A DNA stretch of 64,000 nt from JANLTP01 sp031363055 (GTDB lineage Bacteria > Pseudomonadota > Gammaproteobacteria > Burkholderiales > Burkholderiaceae_E), in contig JANLTP010000019.1 in the NCBI GenBank assembly GCA_031363055.1, forward strand, positions 1-64,000, written 5' to 3'. The translations under genes were made by a program, and so were the position numbers. Each line of letters starts with the position of its first letter. Within the stretch, counting starts at the first letter, position 1. A model generated the notes under the pieces. That model ran no database searches, was not told the DNA's origin, and worked only from the letters and a program-made list of their open reading frames with translations. Positions 16,724-25,542 of this stretch are shown here, piece by piece.

Positions 16724-17959
16724 ATGAGTAAACCGGTTTTTGATGTCGTTGTGTTCGGCGCCAGCAGTTTTGTTGGTCAGATATTGTGTGCCTATATGGC
16801 CTCGCGATTCGGCACGAGCAAGGACGCCGAACTGAGTTGGGCGGCGGCGGGCCGCTCCGAATCAAAATTGCGCTCGCTCAAGGAAAGTCTCGGACCCGCT
16901 GCCTCGAAACTGACCTTGATCCAGGCTGACTCCAACGACGAAGCCGCGCTGCGCGTCCTCTGTGCACAAGCGCGCGTCGTGGTTACCACCGTCGGACCCT
17001 ATGCCCTTTATGGTGAAACAATGGTCAGGGTCTGCGCCGAAACCGGCACCGACTATTGCGATCTGACCGGCGAAACGCCGTGGATCAAACGTATGATTGA
17101 CACCTATGAAGCGACCGCCAAAAAGTCGGGCGCGCGACTTGTTCATTGCTGCGGCTTTGACTCGATCCCGTCCGACCTGGGTGTCTGGTTCCTGCAGCAA
17201 CAGGCAGACAAGCAATTCGGCAAGCCCTGCACCAGTGTCAAGATGCGGGTCAAGGCCATGCGCGGCGGCGCCTCGGGTGGGACCGTCGCCAGCCTCATGA
17301 ACGTCGTCCGCGAAGCGGTTGCCGACCCGGCGCTGCGCAAGATGCTGGCCAATCCGTACTCGATTTGCCCACCGAGCTATGCTTCGAAGGTACGACAGCC
17401 TTCGGTTCGCGGAGCGGTCTACGACCATGACTTCGGCGCCTGGTCAGCACCGTTTGTGATGGCAGCGATCAACACAAGAATCGTTTTTCGCAGCAACGCA
17501 TTACTGGCCCAGGCCTATGGCAAGGAATTCACTTATGAAGAAGCCATGTTGACCGGAGCCGGCCTGCCAGGCCGCTTGGCGGCGTTGGGATTGACGGCCG
17601 GGCTGGGCGGCTTCACCGTGGCGGCGGCGATACCGCCGTCGCGCTGGTTTCTGGAAAAGTTTGTGGTACCGGCGCCTGGCGCAGGCCCAAGCCCACAAGC
17701 GCAAGAGAAAGGCTTCTACGATCTGCGTTTTCTGGGCAAGACTGACGATGGTCAGAGCCTGCGCGTCAAGGTCACCGGCGATCGCGACCCGGGTTACGGC
17801 TCAACCGCCAAGATGCTCGGACAGGCGGCCGCCTGTCTCGCACTGGACATTGCCAAGACGCGCAAGGCGGGCGGCTTCTGGACACCGGCGAGCATCTTCG
17901 GCGACAAACTCATCAAGCGGCTGCAATCCGACGCCGGATTGAAGTTCGAGTTGATTTGA
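16724..17959 (+). CDS. Saccharopine dehydrogenase-like / trans-acting enoyl reductase family protein
   Basis: About 411 residues. The ATG at 16724 has GGAG five bases upstream and is preferred over the GTG at 16718. The N-terminal Rossmann domain (DVVVFGASSFVGQILCAYM, TTVGPYALYGE) is followed by CDLTGETPWIKRMIDTY and CCGFDSIPSDLGV, both signatures of the mycobacterial trans-acting enoyl reductase/SCCPDH family. A hydrophobic stretch near the middle (LAALGLTAGLGGFTVAAAIP) may touch the membrane. It probably reduces a lipid or ketone substrate with NADPH. Four 18-bp repeat units start directly after its stop. Confidence 0.86.
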   Translation: MSKPVFDVVVFGASSFVGQILCAYMASRFGTSKDAELSWAAAGRSESKLRSLKESLGPAASKLTLIQADSNDEAALRVLCAQARVVVTTVGPYALYGETMVRVCAETGTDYCDLTGETPWIKRMIDTYEATAKKSGARLVHCCGFDSIPSDLGVWFLQQQADKQFGKPCTSVKMRVKAMRGGASGGTVASLMNVVREAVADPALRKMLANPYSICPPSYASKVRQPSVRGAVYDHDFGAWSAPFVMAAINTRIVFRSNALLAQAYGKEFTYEEAMLTGAGLPGRLAALGLTAGLGGFTVAAAIPPSRWFLEKFVVPAPGAGPSPQAQEKGFYDLRFLGKTDDGQSLRVKVTGDRDPGYGSTAKMLGQAAACLALDIAKTRKAGGFWTPASIFGDKLIKRLQSDAGLKFELI

Positions 17960-18031
17960 GCTCATCCGTTTGTCTGTGCTCACCTGTTTGTCTGTACTCA
18001 CCTGTTTGTCTGTGTCCATCCGTTTGCAAGG
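17960..18031 (+). repeat. Four tandem 18-bp units before a Bug gene
   Basis: Units begin at 17960, 17978, 17996 and 18014. The first three are near copies of GCTCACCTGTTTGTCTGT; the fourth diverges and contributes the AAGGAG ribosome-binding site of the next gene. Confidence 0.8.
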
Positions 18032-18039
18032 AGTCCCTC

Positions 18040-18999
18040 ATGCCCAGAATAGCGATTTCAATTTTGGTGTTGCTGATTTCGCTGATTGGACATCCAGCGG
18101 CGGGTGCCAACTGGCCTGAAAGGCCGATCCGGATCATCGTGCCCTATCCGGCGGGGGGCGCGACCGACCAGATCGCGCGCGCACTTGCGCCCGGCCTGAC
18201 TGAAATACTCAAGCAGCCGGTGATTATTGAGAACCGTGCCGGCGCCAGTGGCGCTATTGGCATGCAGGCAACGCTGTCAGCGCCCGCCGACGGCTACACG
18301 CTGTACTTTGGCAATAACGGCCCAAATGCAATACTGCCGTCTCTGCGCAAACTCGGCTTCGATCCGCTGACCGAACTCAAGCCGATTGCGCTGACGGCGA
18401 TCGTGCCTTTGATCCTGACCGTAGCGGCTGATTTTCCGGCTCGAAACCTGGGCGAATTCCTGCTGCTGCTGAAGGCCGACAATGGCCGGCTGAACTACGG
18501 CTCGGTCGGCAACGGTTCGCTGTCGCACCTTGCGGGCGAGTACTTCAGAAGCCTCACCGACAACAAGTCGGTCCATATTGCCTACAAGGGCGGCGCGCCC
18601 TTGATGACCGCCTTCGGCTCGGGCGAGGTCCACTTTGCATTTGCAACCGGAATCGATGCCAACGCCATGATGAAGGCCGGCAAAGTCCGCTATCTTGCCG
18701 TGGCCACCGAAAAATCAACGCCAATCGTGCCGGGGCTGCCCGCCGTCGCAGAGCAAGTACCCGGGTATAGCTCGGTGGCCTGGTTTGGGGTTTTGGCCGC
18801 GTCGGCCGTACCGGATAGCATTATCAAAGTCTTGAATGAAGCGATCAATCAAGTGGTCGCTCGCGCCGAGATTCGTGAACTCTTTGCTCAGCGCAATATC
18901 GAGGCCCGAGGCGGCAGCCCGGCGCAGTTCGAGCGGCTGATTCGACAGGAAGTCACACTATGGGCCGACGTCATCAAGCGCAGCAACATCACTGAGTAG
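18040..18999 (+). CDS. Bug-family tripartite tricarboxylate transporter substrate-binding protein
   Basis: About 319 residues with a Sec signal peptide (ISILVLLISLIGHPAAGA). The mature protein opens NWPERPIRIIVPYPAGGATDQIARAL, the Bug (TctC) hallmark. Further family motifs are IENRAGASGAIGMQ, the ligand loop GNGSLSHLAGE and HIAYKGGAP. It should bind a carboxylate in the periplasm. No TctA/TctB membrane partners are nearby. The start at 18040 has a perfect AAGGAG that lies within the last 18-bp repeat unit. Its position beside an aromatic ring-cleavage cluster suggests an aromatic acid ligand; this is inference. Confidence 0.9.
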   Translation: MPRIAISILVLLISLIGHPAAGANWPERPIRIIVPYPAGGATDQIARALAPGLTEILKQPVIIENRAGASGAIGMQATLSAPADGYTLYFGNNGPNAILPSLRKLGFDPLTELKPIALTAIVPLILTVAADFPARNLGEFLLLLKADNGRLNYGSVGNGSLSHLAGEYFRSLTDNKSVHIAYKGGAPLMTAFGSGEVHFAFATGIDANAMMKAGKVRYLAVATEKSTPIVPGLPAVAEQVPGYSSVAWFGVLAASAVPDSIIKVLNEAINQVVARAEIRELFAQRNIEARGGSPAQFERLIRQEVTLWADVIKRSNITE

Positions 19000-19076
19000 T
19001 GCTTGAACGCCGTCGGTGGCTGGCTGACTGGCTGACAGACATCGGGGCAAGCGAATCAGGGCATGATGCTGCCACT

Positions 19077-19901
19077 TCAGGGCATCGCGCTGCCACCATT
19101 GACACTGAGGTCCTGCCCGGTAATAAAGCCGGTACGGCTGAGCGCCAGAAAACTGCACAGATCAACGACCTCCTGAATTTCGGCGCCGCGCCCCTTCGGA
19201 ACCACCCGCTCGAAGGCCAGCGCATAGTCTGGGTCGCTGATGCGTCGTTCCATTTGTCGGGGGGTGTTGATCACACACGGCGACACGGTATTGATCGTTA
19301 TGTCGTATTTCGCAAACTCGCGGGCCAGGCCGACCATCAGGCCGATGACACCGCCCTTGGCGGCGTTATAGCCGGCGTGATCGGGAATGCCGGTGCGCAG
19401 TGAATCGGCGCCGATATTGATGATTCGACCGTGATTACGCGCCACCATCGCTGGCAGCACCTTGTGCGTGCACCAAAGTGTCGTCCAAAGATTGCGCGCC
19501 AAGGTTTCGGTGAGCGAACGGGCGTCATGCTCCAGAAAAGGCTTGATGATGCCACCGCCAGCATTGTTGACCAGTACGTCAATTCGCCCGAACTCGGCCA
19601 GCGTGCGATCGACCATTGATTGAACGAACAATTCGTTGGACAAGTCACCCGCAGCACTGATGACAGGTGCGGTCGTCGCAGCACGAATGTGTTCGGCGGT
19701 ATCGGCGATGCGCGGGTCAATATCGGCAATCATCAGTCGATAACCGTCCTCGGCCAATCGTGCCGCGATGGCGCGGCCCAACCCGCCGGTGCCTTGACCG
19801 GCGCCGGTAACGATTGCCACTCGCTCCTGGTTGGCCCTCCTCAGGGCTTGCGGGTCGGTAGTGGCGCTTGATTCAGTATTCATGATTGATCCTGTATTCA
19901 C
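19077..19901 (-). CDS. SDR dehydrogenase, possible cis-dihydrodiol dehydrogenase
   Basis: This 274-residue SDR has AIVTGAGQGTGGLGRAIA (nucleotide binding), LVNNAGGG, NIGADS, YNAAKGGVIGL (YxxxK) and FITGQDLSVNGGS at the C-terminus. Next to a Rieske dioxygenase it may oxidise the cis-dihydrodiol to a catechol, the role of CmtB/BenD-type enzymes. The first residues come from an 18-bp repeat that encodes MNTGSI-MNTESS, so the start could be the GTG at 19901 or the ATG at 19883. It is co-oriented with the GntR gene behind it. Confidence 0.85.
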   Translation of the reverse strand: MNTGSIMNTESSATTDPQALRRANQERVAIVTGAGQGTGGLGRAIAARLAEDGYRLMIADIDPRIADTAEHIRAATTAPVISAAGDLSNELFVQSMVDRTLAEFGRIDVLVNNAGGGIIKPFLEHDARSLTETLARNLWTTLWCTHKVLPAMVARNHGRIINIGADSLRTGIPDHAGYNAAKGGVIGLMVGLAREFAKYDITINTVSPCVINTPRQMERRISDPDYALAFERVVPKGRGAEIQEVVDLCSFLALSRTGFITGQDLSVNGGSAMP

Positions 19902-19938
19902 TTTAGATCCAGTATTCTTGATTGATCCAGGAAACTTG
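19867..19938 (-). repeat. Four 18-bp repeats that include the SDR start codon
   Basis: On the minus strand the units read roughly A/GTGAATACNGGATCAANC. Units occupy 19921-19938, 19903-19920, 19885-19902 and 19867-19884. The two inner copies supply the GTG and ATG start candidates of the SDR gene and its first twelve codons. Confidence 0.75.
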
Positions 19939-19984
19939 GTTGATTCACTGCTTATAGCTGGTCAGGCGCGTCTTGCGACACAAA

Positions 19985-20671
19985 TCAGGAAGCGATGTTA
20001 ATCAACGACCAATACAGGCGTGCCCGCTGCATATGGATGGTTACCAGCCGCGTCGCCTCGTCCGCATCCTGACGCTCGATTGCCTTCAGGATACGGCGAT
20101 GATCGCGCGCCGACTCGCGAGCCCGATCCGGATTGGCAAAAAAGCGTTCTCGCCGCACCAGCGTCAGTTGATAGAACGAGTTGAGCAGTCGCAGCAATAC
20201 GCTGTTATGAGCGGCCGCAACCACCCGCAGATGAAAGGCCTGATCGAACTGCACGGTGTTCTCGCCGCGTGAAAGGGCGGCGCGTTCGTCGATCAGGATC
20301 AGTTTAATGGCGTCCAGATCGGTCTCGTCACGACGTTCACAGGCCAGTCGAAGCGCTTGCGTCTCGAGCGGAATGCGCACCTCCATCGTGTCGAGAATCT
20401 CCTGGCTGCTGGGCGCCCCGCCCAAGCTCGACTGCAGCACCATTTGCTCAAAACTGCTTTCATTAGCCACGTGTCGCAAGTAGACGCCTGAGTTCGGCCG
20501 TACATCCAGCACACGCAGATTGCTCAGAACCGCAACCGCCTCGCGCAGCGAATTGCGACTGACACTCAATTTGCCGGCGAGCATGCGCTCCGAGGGCAAC
20601 CGATCGCCGGGCTCAATTCGCTTTTCGCGAATGAAGCTCAGCAGGGCTTGGGTATTTGACAGACCGCTCAT
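19985..20671 (-). CDS. GntR-family (FCD/FadR-type) transcriptional regulator
   Basis: The 228 residues start with a winged-helix GntR domain (REKRIEPGDRLPSERMLAGKLSVSRNSLREAVAVLSNLRVL). An all-helical FCD ligand domain follows with the usual metal-site pattern (FDQAFHLRVVAAAHNSVLLRLL, then DHRRILKAIERQDADEAT). FCD regulators commonly respond to carboxylic acids and repress catabolic genes. It is divergent from the Rieske dioxygenase operon across 118 bases, which contain a TGGT-N3-ACCA site, the classic operator shape for this family. Confidence 0.88.
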   Translation of the reverse strand: MSGLSNTQALLSFIREKRIEPGDRLPSERMLAGKLSVSRNSLREAVAVLSNLRVLDVRPNSGVYLRHVANESSFEQMVLQSSLGGAPSSQEILDTMEVRIPLETQALRLACERRDETDLDAIKLILIDERAALSRGENTVQFDQAFHLRVVAAAHNSVLLRLLNSFYQLTLVRRERFFANPDRARESARDHRRILKAIERQDADEATRLVTIHMQRARLYWSLINIAS

Positions 20672-20691
20672 AGCTGGTTATTGTGCCACAC

Positions 20692-20716
20692 TGGTCCTAC
20701 CAATCTGGCCCGACCA
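20692..20716. promoter_or_regulatory. Candidate FCD/GntR operator pair
   Basis: TGGTCCTACCA (20692-20702) is a perfect TGGT-N3-ACCA palindrome. TGGCCCGACCA (20706-20716) matches with one mismatch, 14 bases away centre to centre. Both lie between the regulator and the dioxygenase operon. Confidence 0.6.
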
Positions 20717-20788
20717 CTTCGGCGCAATCACCTGACCCTTTACTTTTATCGCTATCAGTCCAAGTACACCTTTAAGTCAAAGACTTTC

Positions 20789-22090
20789 ATGAACGCATTC
20801 GCCGACCGCAGCGCGATGGACTGGGCAATCTTCGAGGACAAACCCAAGGGTATCTTCAAGGTAAACCGCCGAGCCTTCATCGACCCCGAAGTACTGCGTC
20901 TGGAGCGCGAGCGGATTTTTGATCGCTGCTGGATATATCTGGGGCACGATTCCGAAATTGCCAACCCGGGTGATTTTGTAACGCGAACCGTCATTGGCCG
21001 CCCGTTGATCATGAACCGTGATCAAAATGGCGAGATCCATGTCTTCTTCAATTCCTGCCCGCATCGCGGCGCGCTGGTTTGTCGCGAGGACCGGGGACGA
21101 GCTCGAAGTTTTGTGTGCCCCTACCACGGCTGGGCGTTCAGTGCGGATGGCAGCAATTTACTCAAACCCTTGCCCGAATCCTATTCAGCGGCCTGTCTGT
21201 CGGATCCGAACTCAAACTTGCATCCCGTTGCGCGATTCGAGGTTTTTGCCGGCTTCGTATTCATCAACTTCAACGCGCGTGGCGAGTCACTGTCTGACTA
21301 TCTGGCTGGCGCGGGTGAATATCTGCTCGATATCAGTCGAATGGATCGTGAGGCCATGGTGGTGGTCGGCGACGCTCAGGCCTACAGTGCTCGCGCAAAC
21401 TGGAAATTGCTGCAAGAGAACAGCGCCGATGGCTATCACGCCCAAACCACCCATGCGACTTACTTCAACTACATTCGCAATCGCGAAGGGACGGTGCGTA
21501 ACAGTTTTGGCAAAGGCTTCGGTCGAGTTCGCGATCTCAGCAATGGCCATGCGGTGTCTGAGTCGCTCGGCGCCACTCCGTGGGGAAGACCACTCGGTCG
21601 CTGGATGCCGTCGTTCGGCGAACAGGCCAAAGTTGAAATCGATGAGATCAAGGCAGAGTTGAGTCAGCGCCTGGGCGCCGAAAAATCCGCGTGGCTCTGC
21701 GAGGGCGATCGCAATCTGTTGATCTTTCCCAATCTGGTAGTCAACGACGTCATGGCATTGACCATTCGCACCTTCTTTCCGATTGCTCCCGACTACTTCG
21801 AAGTGAACGCATGGGCGCTGGCGCCGAAAAATGAGACGCCTTTGCTACGCGAGCTGCGACTGAAAAGTTTCGTCGAATTTTTGGGGCCGGCTGGCTTCGC
21901 CACCCCGGACGATCAGGAGATGCTCGAACTCTGCCAGCGCGGCTACGCGACATCGCCCTGGGTCGAGTGGAACGATCTTTCGCGCGGCATGCTGACCGAA
22001 GACGGTCCGGCACCCGCCAAACAGGATGAACTGCAGATGCGTACTTTCTGGCGCCGCTGGCAGGCGCTGATGTCGCAACCGGTAACGTGA
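20789..22090 (+). CDS. Aromatic-ring-hydroxylating Rieske dioxygenase, alpha subunit
   Basis: Starting at 20789 the protein has 433 residues, the normal length for an alpha subunit. The Rieske [2Fe-2S] ligands are Cys90-x-His92 (SCPHRG) and Cys110-x2-His113 (CPYHGW). The mononuclear iron site shows Asp214, His217 and His222 in NSADGYHAQTTHATYF. It should hydroxylate an aromatic ring to a cis-dihydrodiol, fed by an electron-transfer chain whose ferredoxin and reductase are not in this window. The beta subunit follows after 19 bases. Regulation by the divergent GntR protein is likely. Confidence 0.92.
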   Translation: MNAFADRSAMDWAIFEDKPKGIFKVNRRAFIDPEVLRLERERIFDRCWIYLGHDSEIANPGDFVTRTVIGRPLIMNRDQNGEIHVFFNSCPHRGALVCREDRGRARSFVCPYHGWAFSADGSNLLKPLPESYSAACLSDPNSNLHPVARFEVFAGFVFINFNARGESLSDYLAGAGEYLLDISRMDREAMVVVGDAQAYSARANWKLLQENSADGYHAQTTHATYFNYIRNREGTVRNSFGKGFGRVRDLSNGHAVSESLGATPWGRPLGRWMPSFGEQAKVEIDEIKAELSQRLGAEKSAWLCEGDRNLLIFPNLVVNDVMALTIRTFFPIAPDYFEVNAWALAPKNETPLLRELRLKSFVEFLGPAGFATPDDQEMLELCQRGYATSPWVEWNDLSRGMLTEDGPAPAKQDELQMRTFWRRWQALMSQPVT

Positions 22091-22109
22091 ACCAAACCAT
22101 CAACCATCG

Positions 22110-22613
22110 ATGAACACCTCCATGTCCCGCAGCGAGGCAGAAGACTTTTTGTATCACGAGGCCGAGTTGCTCGATGACTGGCAACTCGAGCAATGGGCGG
22201 CGCTCTTTACCGATGACGCCGAATACCTGATTCCACCGTTTGCGCAGCCAGACGCCGATCCGCGCACCACCTTGTTCCTGGTCTACGACGACCGGCACCG
22301 GATTGGCGAACGTGCCAAGCGCTTGCTCAGTCGCATGGGCCACTCGGAATTTCCCCACTCCCGGACGCGACGAATGATCAGCAACGTCCGCGTCGCAGCC
22401 AGCGATGCCAGCGCGGTCAGCGATGCCAGCGGTGTCACTGTGAAATGCAACTTCCTCGTGTATCGCAGCAAGGGGCCAGTTACCGATGTCTACCCGGGCC
22501 ACAGTACCTATCATCTGGTACGCTTGAATGATGTATGGAAAATTCGCAGCAAACGGGCGGCACTGGATCTGGCCAGCTTGCGACCACAAGGCCGGGTCAG
22601 CATTATTCTGTAG
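22110..22613 (+). CDS. Aromatic-ring-hydroxylating dioxygenase, beta subunit
   Basis: The 167 residues have the NTF2-like cone fold of Rieske beta subunits: EAEDFLYHEAELLDDWQLEQWAALFTDDAEYLIP at the start, YDDRHRIGERAKRLLSRMGHSEFPHSRTRRMISNV in the middle and WKIRSKRAALDLASL near the end. It packs with the alpha subunit as alpha3beta3. A short in-frame repeat (SDAS at 22397-22440) lengthens a surface loop. Confidence 0.9.
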   Translation: MNTSMSRSEAEDFLYHEAELLDDWQLEQWAALFTDDAEYLIPPFAQPDADPRTTLFLVYDDRHRIGERAKRLLSRMGHSEFPHSRTRRMISNVRVAASDASAVSDASGVTVKCNFLVYRSKGPVTDVYPGHSTYHLVRLNDVWKIRSKRAALDLASLRPQGRVSIIL

Positions 22614-22616
22614 CGC

Positions 22617-22670
22617 AGTCAACCTTCTTTAATTCGTCAACCGTCTGTCATTCGTCAACCCTCTGTCGAT
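22617..22670 (+). repeat. Three tandem 18-bp units before the extradiol dioxygenase
   Basis: Units begin at 22617, 22635 and 22653; the last two are near-identical (CGTCAACCGTCTGTCATT and CGTCAACCCTCTGTCGAT). They fill the gap between the beta subunit stop and the next ATG. Confidence 0.75.
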
Positions 22671-22680
22671 CGCTACGCAC

Positions 22681-23640
22681 ATGATCCGCTACAAAAGACT
22701 GGGATACCTGGCGCTGAACGCCACCAATTGCGATCGCACGCAGGCGTTCTATCGCGATGCGCTGGGGCTGCAGGCGGTCGGCGGGCCGACCGAGCATCTG
22801 CGCTACTTGCGGTGCAGCGACAAACATCATGACATCGTGCTGTATCCATCGGCGCAACCCGGTCTGAAGCGGATCGGCTTTGAAATGGAATCTGCGGCGG
22901 CGCTCGACGCGTTGAAGCTTTCTCTGACGTCGTCCGGCTATGCGTTTCACCCGATTCCGCAGACCGATATCGAACAAGCGTGCACGGGCACGGGCATTCG
23001 TACCTGCGAGCCAGCCACCGGCGCAATGCTTGATTTTTATCTTGATATGGCGCCCTCGAACGAGTCGCCGTTCGTGGCCACACTGGCGAAGATCCAGCGA
23101 CTCGGACATGTCGTTCTGCGCTCGCCGGACTACGAGCGCAGTATTACGTATTTCCGCGATACGCTGAACTTCAAGGTGTCCGACAGTATTGACGACGCGG
23201 TAACCTTCATGCGCTGTTTCCCGAATCCCTTGCATCACTCATTGGGCATCGGCAACGGCAAGGGCAAAAGCGGGCTACATCACGTCAACTTCATGGTCAC
23301 CGAAGTCGACGATATTGGTCGAGCCATCTGGCGCTTCGCCGAGGCCGGCGTTCCGGTCGTCAACGGACCCGGCCGTCATCTGCCCTCGGGCAGCATGTTC
23401 CTGTACTTTCTCGATCCCGATGGAGTCACCGTGGAGTACAGCTTTGGTATGGAAGAATTCCCGGAATTCGGTGCGCGCGCTCCGCGATCTCTGCCCGCAG
23501 TTCGCCATTCCTTCGACTTGTGGAACGGACCGGTGGATCCGCGCAAGTCGGCGGTCGGTGCGATCGAGCAACTGCTGTCGAAGCAGCTTCCGGACATATC
23601 GAACGACATCAGTAGCGCGCGCCCGGAGTTACGATCATGA
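22681..23640 (+). CDS. VOC-fold extradiol ring-cleavage dioxygenase
   Basis: The 319 residues form two vicinal-oxygen-chelate modules. The catalytic C-terminal module supplies candidate Fe(II) ligands: His in RLGHVVLRSP, His in SGLHHVNFMV and Glu in DGVTVEYS, the 2-His-1-Glu layout of type I extradiol enzymes. It would cleave the catechol made by the dioxygenase and the SDR. The substrate cannot be read. Its stop overlaps the following amidohydrolase start (ATGA). Confidence 0.85.
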   Translation: MIRYKRLGYLALNATNCDRTQAFYRDALGLQAVGGPTEHLRYLRCSDKHHDIVLYPSAQPGLKRIGFEMESAAALDALKLSLTSSGYAFHPIPQTDIEQACTGTGIRTCEPATGAMLDFYLDMAPSNESPFVATLAKIQRLGHVVLRSPDYERSITYFRDTLNFKVSDSIDDAVTFMRCFPNPLHHSLGIGNGKGKSGLHHVNFMVTEVDDIGRAIWRFAEAGVPVVNGPGRHLPSGSMFLYFLDPDGVTVEYSFGMEEFPEFGARAPRSLPAVRHSFDLWNGPVDPRKSAVGAIEQLLSKQLPDISNDISSARPELRS

Positions 23641-24695
23641 CCGACACGAACTTGAAAGCCGCGCCAGCGCCAGGCCGTTGGCGTAGTCAATGCCGTTGTA
23701 TCGACATTCATACCCATGTCGTTCCCGAACAGTTTCCAAAGTACGCCGGCCGCAGCTTGAACCTGCCCTGGCCCAGCATGGTCGAAGCGCAGTCCTGCCA
23801 TCGCCACGTCATGATTTCGGGCAAGATCTATAGGACGGTGTCGGATCATAGTTGGGATATCGGCAAACGAATCAATGACATGGATCAGCAGACGATTACC
23901 CGGCAAGTGCTTTCGCCGATGCCCGAGTTGTTGTCCTACTGGCTGCCGGCCGAGGACGGCGCGCTGTTGGCGCGCTTCATGAATGACCGCATTGCCGAGA
24001 TGATCGCGCGCGCGCCCGATCGATTTCTGGGCTTGGGCACCGTGCCCTTGCAAGATATCGACCGTGCCATCCGCGAGCTTGAGTATCTGTGCACCGAACT
24101 GCATTTGAGCGGCGTCGAGATTGGCAGCAATATTGATGGCGTGGTCATCGGAGATCCGAAGTTTCTGCCGTTCTTCGAAGCGGCCCAACGCCTGAATGCG
24201 GCCGTCTTCGTGCATGCACTTAAGCCAGCGGGCATGGATCGTCTGGTGGGCCCGGCGCAACTTGAGCAGTTGCTGGCGTTTCCCGGCGAGATCGGTCTGG
24301 CAGCGGCCTCCATGATGACCGGCGGCACCTTGCACGCGCTGCCAGGTCTGCGTATTGCGTTCAGCCACGGCGGTGGCAGTCTGCCGACGCTGATCCCCAG
24401 ACTCGAGCACGGCTGGAACAAGGTCGCCAGTCTTCAACAAACCATGCCGAAGCCGCCGTCCGTGCTGGCCAGGCAGATGTTCTACGACGATCTGGTCTAC
24501 GATCGCGACGCACTCAAAAATCTGCTGCGGGTCTATGGCGCATCACAAATCATGATCGGCAGCGACTATCCTTTTGTCATCATGGATCGCGACCCGGTTG
24601 CGAGCCTCGAGGCACTCGAGCTCGATGATGCCACTGTCCGCTTGCTGGCGCAGGACAATGCATTGCGCTGGCTGGCGATCAAGGCTGCTCAGTAA
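23637..24695 (+). CDS. Amidohydrolase-fold decarboxylase/hydrolase (ACMSD-like)
   Basis: The 352 residues have the metal-dependent TIM-barrel layout of the ACMSD family. CIDIHTHVVPEQF is the HxH motif, AVFVHALKP a further His, RIAFSHGGGSLP another and IGSDYPFVIMD the metal Asp. Relatives decarboxylate ring-cleavage products such as aminocarboxymuconate semialdehyde. In this operon it could remove CO2 from the meta-cleavage product, the role played by an unrelated enzyme in p-cumate degradation. It overlaps the upstream gene by four bases. The 1-kb open frame on the opposite strand is a shadow. Confidence 0.85.
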   Translation: MTDTNLKAAPAPGRWRSQCRCIDIHTHVVPEQFPKYAGRSLNLPWPSMVEAQSCHRHVMISGKIYRTVSDHSWDIGKRINDMDQQTITRQVLSPMPELLSYWLPAEDGALLARFMNDRIAEMIARAPDRFLGLGTVPLQDIDRAIRELEYLCTELHLSGVEIGSNIDGVVIGDPKFLPFFEAAQRLNAAVFVHALKPAGMDRLVGPAQLEQLLAFPGEIGLAAASMMTGGTLHALPGLRIAFSHGGGSLPTLIPRLEHGWNKVASLQQTMPKPPSVLARQMFYDDLVYDRDALKNLLRVYGASQIMIGSDYPFVIMDRDPVASLEALELDDATVRLLAQDNALRWLAIKAAQ

Positions 24696-24750
24696 AGGCA
24701 CCATTCACAATCGTCCCGAATCAGCTACGAATAAAACTACGGAGCACCTC

Positions 24751-25542
24751 ATGCACTACAAAACATTGACCTTTGATATTCGCGAGAACGTCGCCTGGAT
24801 CACCTTGAACCGACCCGAGTCGTTCAATGCGATGGACCTCGCGTGCATGCAGGAAATTCTTCATGTGGCAAATCGCTGCGGCTCCGAGCCGTCGGTGCGC
24901 GCGGCCGTCCTGACTGGTGCCGGTAGCAAAGCATTTTGCGCCGGTGGCGATGTGGCCGGCTTCGCACGTGACCCGGCGACAGTTGATCTGCTTTTGAAGG
25001 AAATGACAACTTGCCTGCACACAGCGATCTCGCGCTTCGCCTGGATGAACGCGCCCTTGATTGGCGCTATCAATGGTGTGGCCGCCGGTGCTGGTCTTTC
25101 AATGGCCGCTTGTTGCGACCTGGCCATTGCCAGTGACACCGCGCGATTCACCAGTGCCTATACGCAGATCGGCTTGTCGCCCGACGGCAGCTCTACCTAC
25201 TATCTGACCCGCATCATCGGTACCCGCCGGGCGCTGGAGATGTTCCTGACCAATCGCAGTCTGACGGCTCTGGAGGCGCTCGATTGGGGGCTCGTCAACC
25301 AAGTGGTTCCGGCTGACCAACTCATGAGCGAAGTGACGAAGCTGGCCAACAAATTGGCCCAAGGTCCGACCCGAGCCCACGGTGCCGTCAAGAAACTGGT
25401 GCTCATGTCGACCAACGAATCATTGGAATCACAAATGGAGCGCGAGACGCGCTCGATGGTGGAACTGTGCAAGACCGTCGACGGCGTCGAAGGGGTGCAG
25501 GCCTTTGTTGCCAAACGCAAACCGAAGTTTGTCGGACTATGA
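24751..25542 (+). CDS. Enoyl-CoA hydratase/isomerase family protein
   Basis: The start at 24751 (MHYKTLTFDIRENVAWITLNRPESFNAMD) begins the crotonase fold; 263 residues. The oxyanion hole is formed by GAGSKAFCAGGDVAGF and GAINGVAAGAGLSMA. The second catalytic Glu of classical hydratases lies in the segment YTQIGLSPDGSSTYYL, where the position is Asp/Gly-like, so an isomerase or hydrolase role is also possible. It lies in the dioxygenase operon and overlaps the next gene start (ATGA). Confidence 0.85.
   Translation: MHYKTLTFDIRENVAWITLNRPESFNAMDLACMQEILHVANRCGSEPSVRAAVLTGAGSKAFCAGGDVAGFARDPATVDLLLKEMTTCLHTAISRFAWMNAPLIGAINGVAAGAGLSMAACCDLAIASDTARFTSAYTQIGLSPDGSSTYYLTRIIGTRRALEMFLTNRSLTALEALDWGLVNQVVPADQLMSEVTKLANKLAQGPTRAHGAVKKLVLMSTNESLESQMERETRSMVELCKTVDGVEGVQAFVAKRKPKFVGL

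Noticed and set aside
17960..22670. 18-bp repeats considered as a CRISPR array
   Set aside because: Units are directly adjacent with no spacers, differ between loci and have no cas genes nearby.
23376..24440. 354-codon minus-strand open frame
   Set aside because: It is the shadow of the extradiol dioxygenase and amidohydrolase, both of which have complete metal-site motifs.
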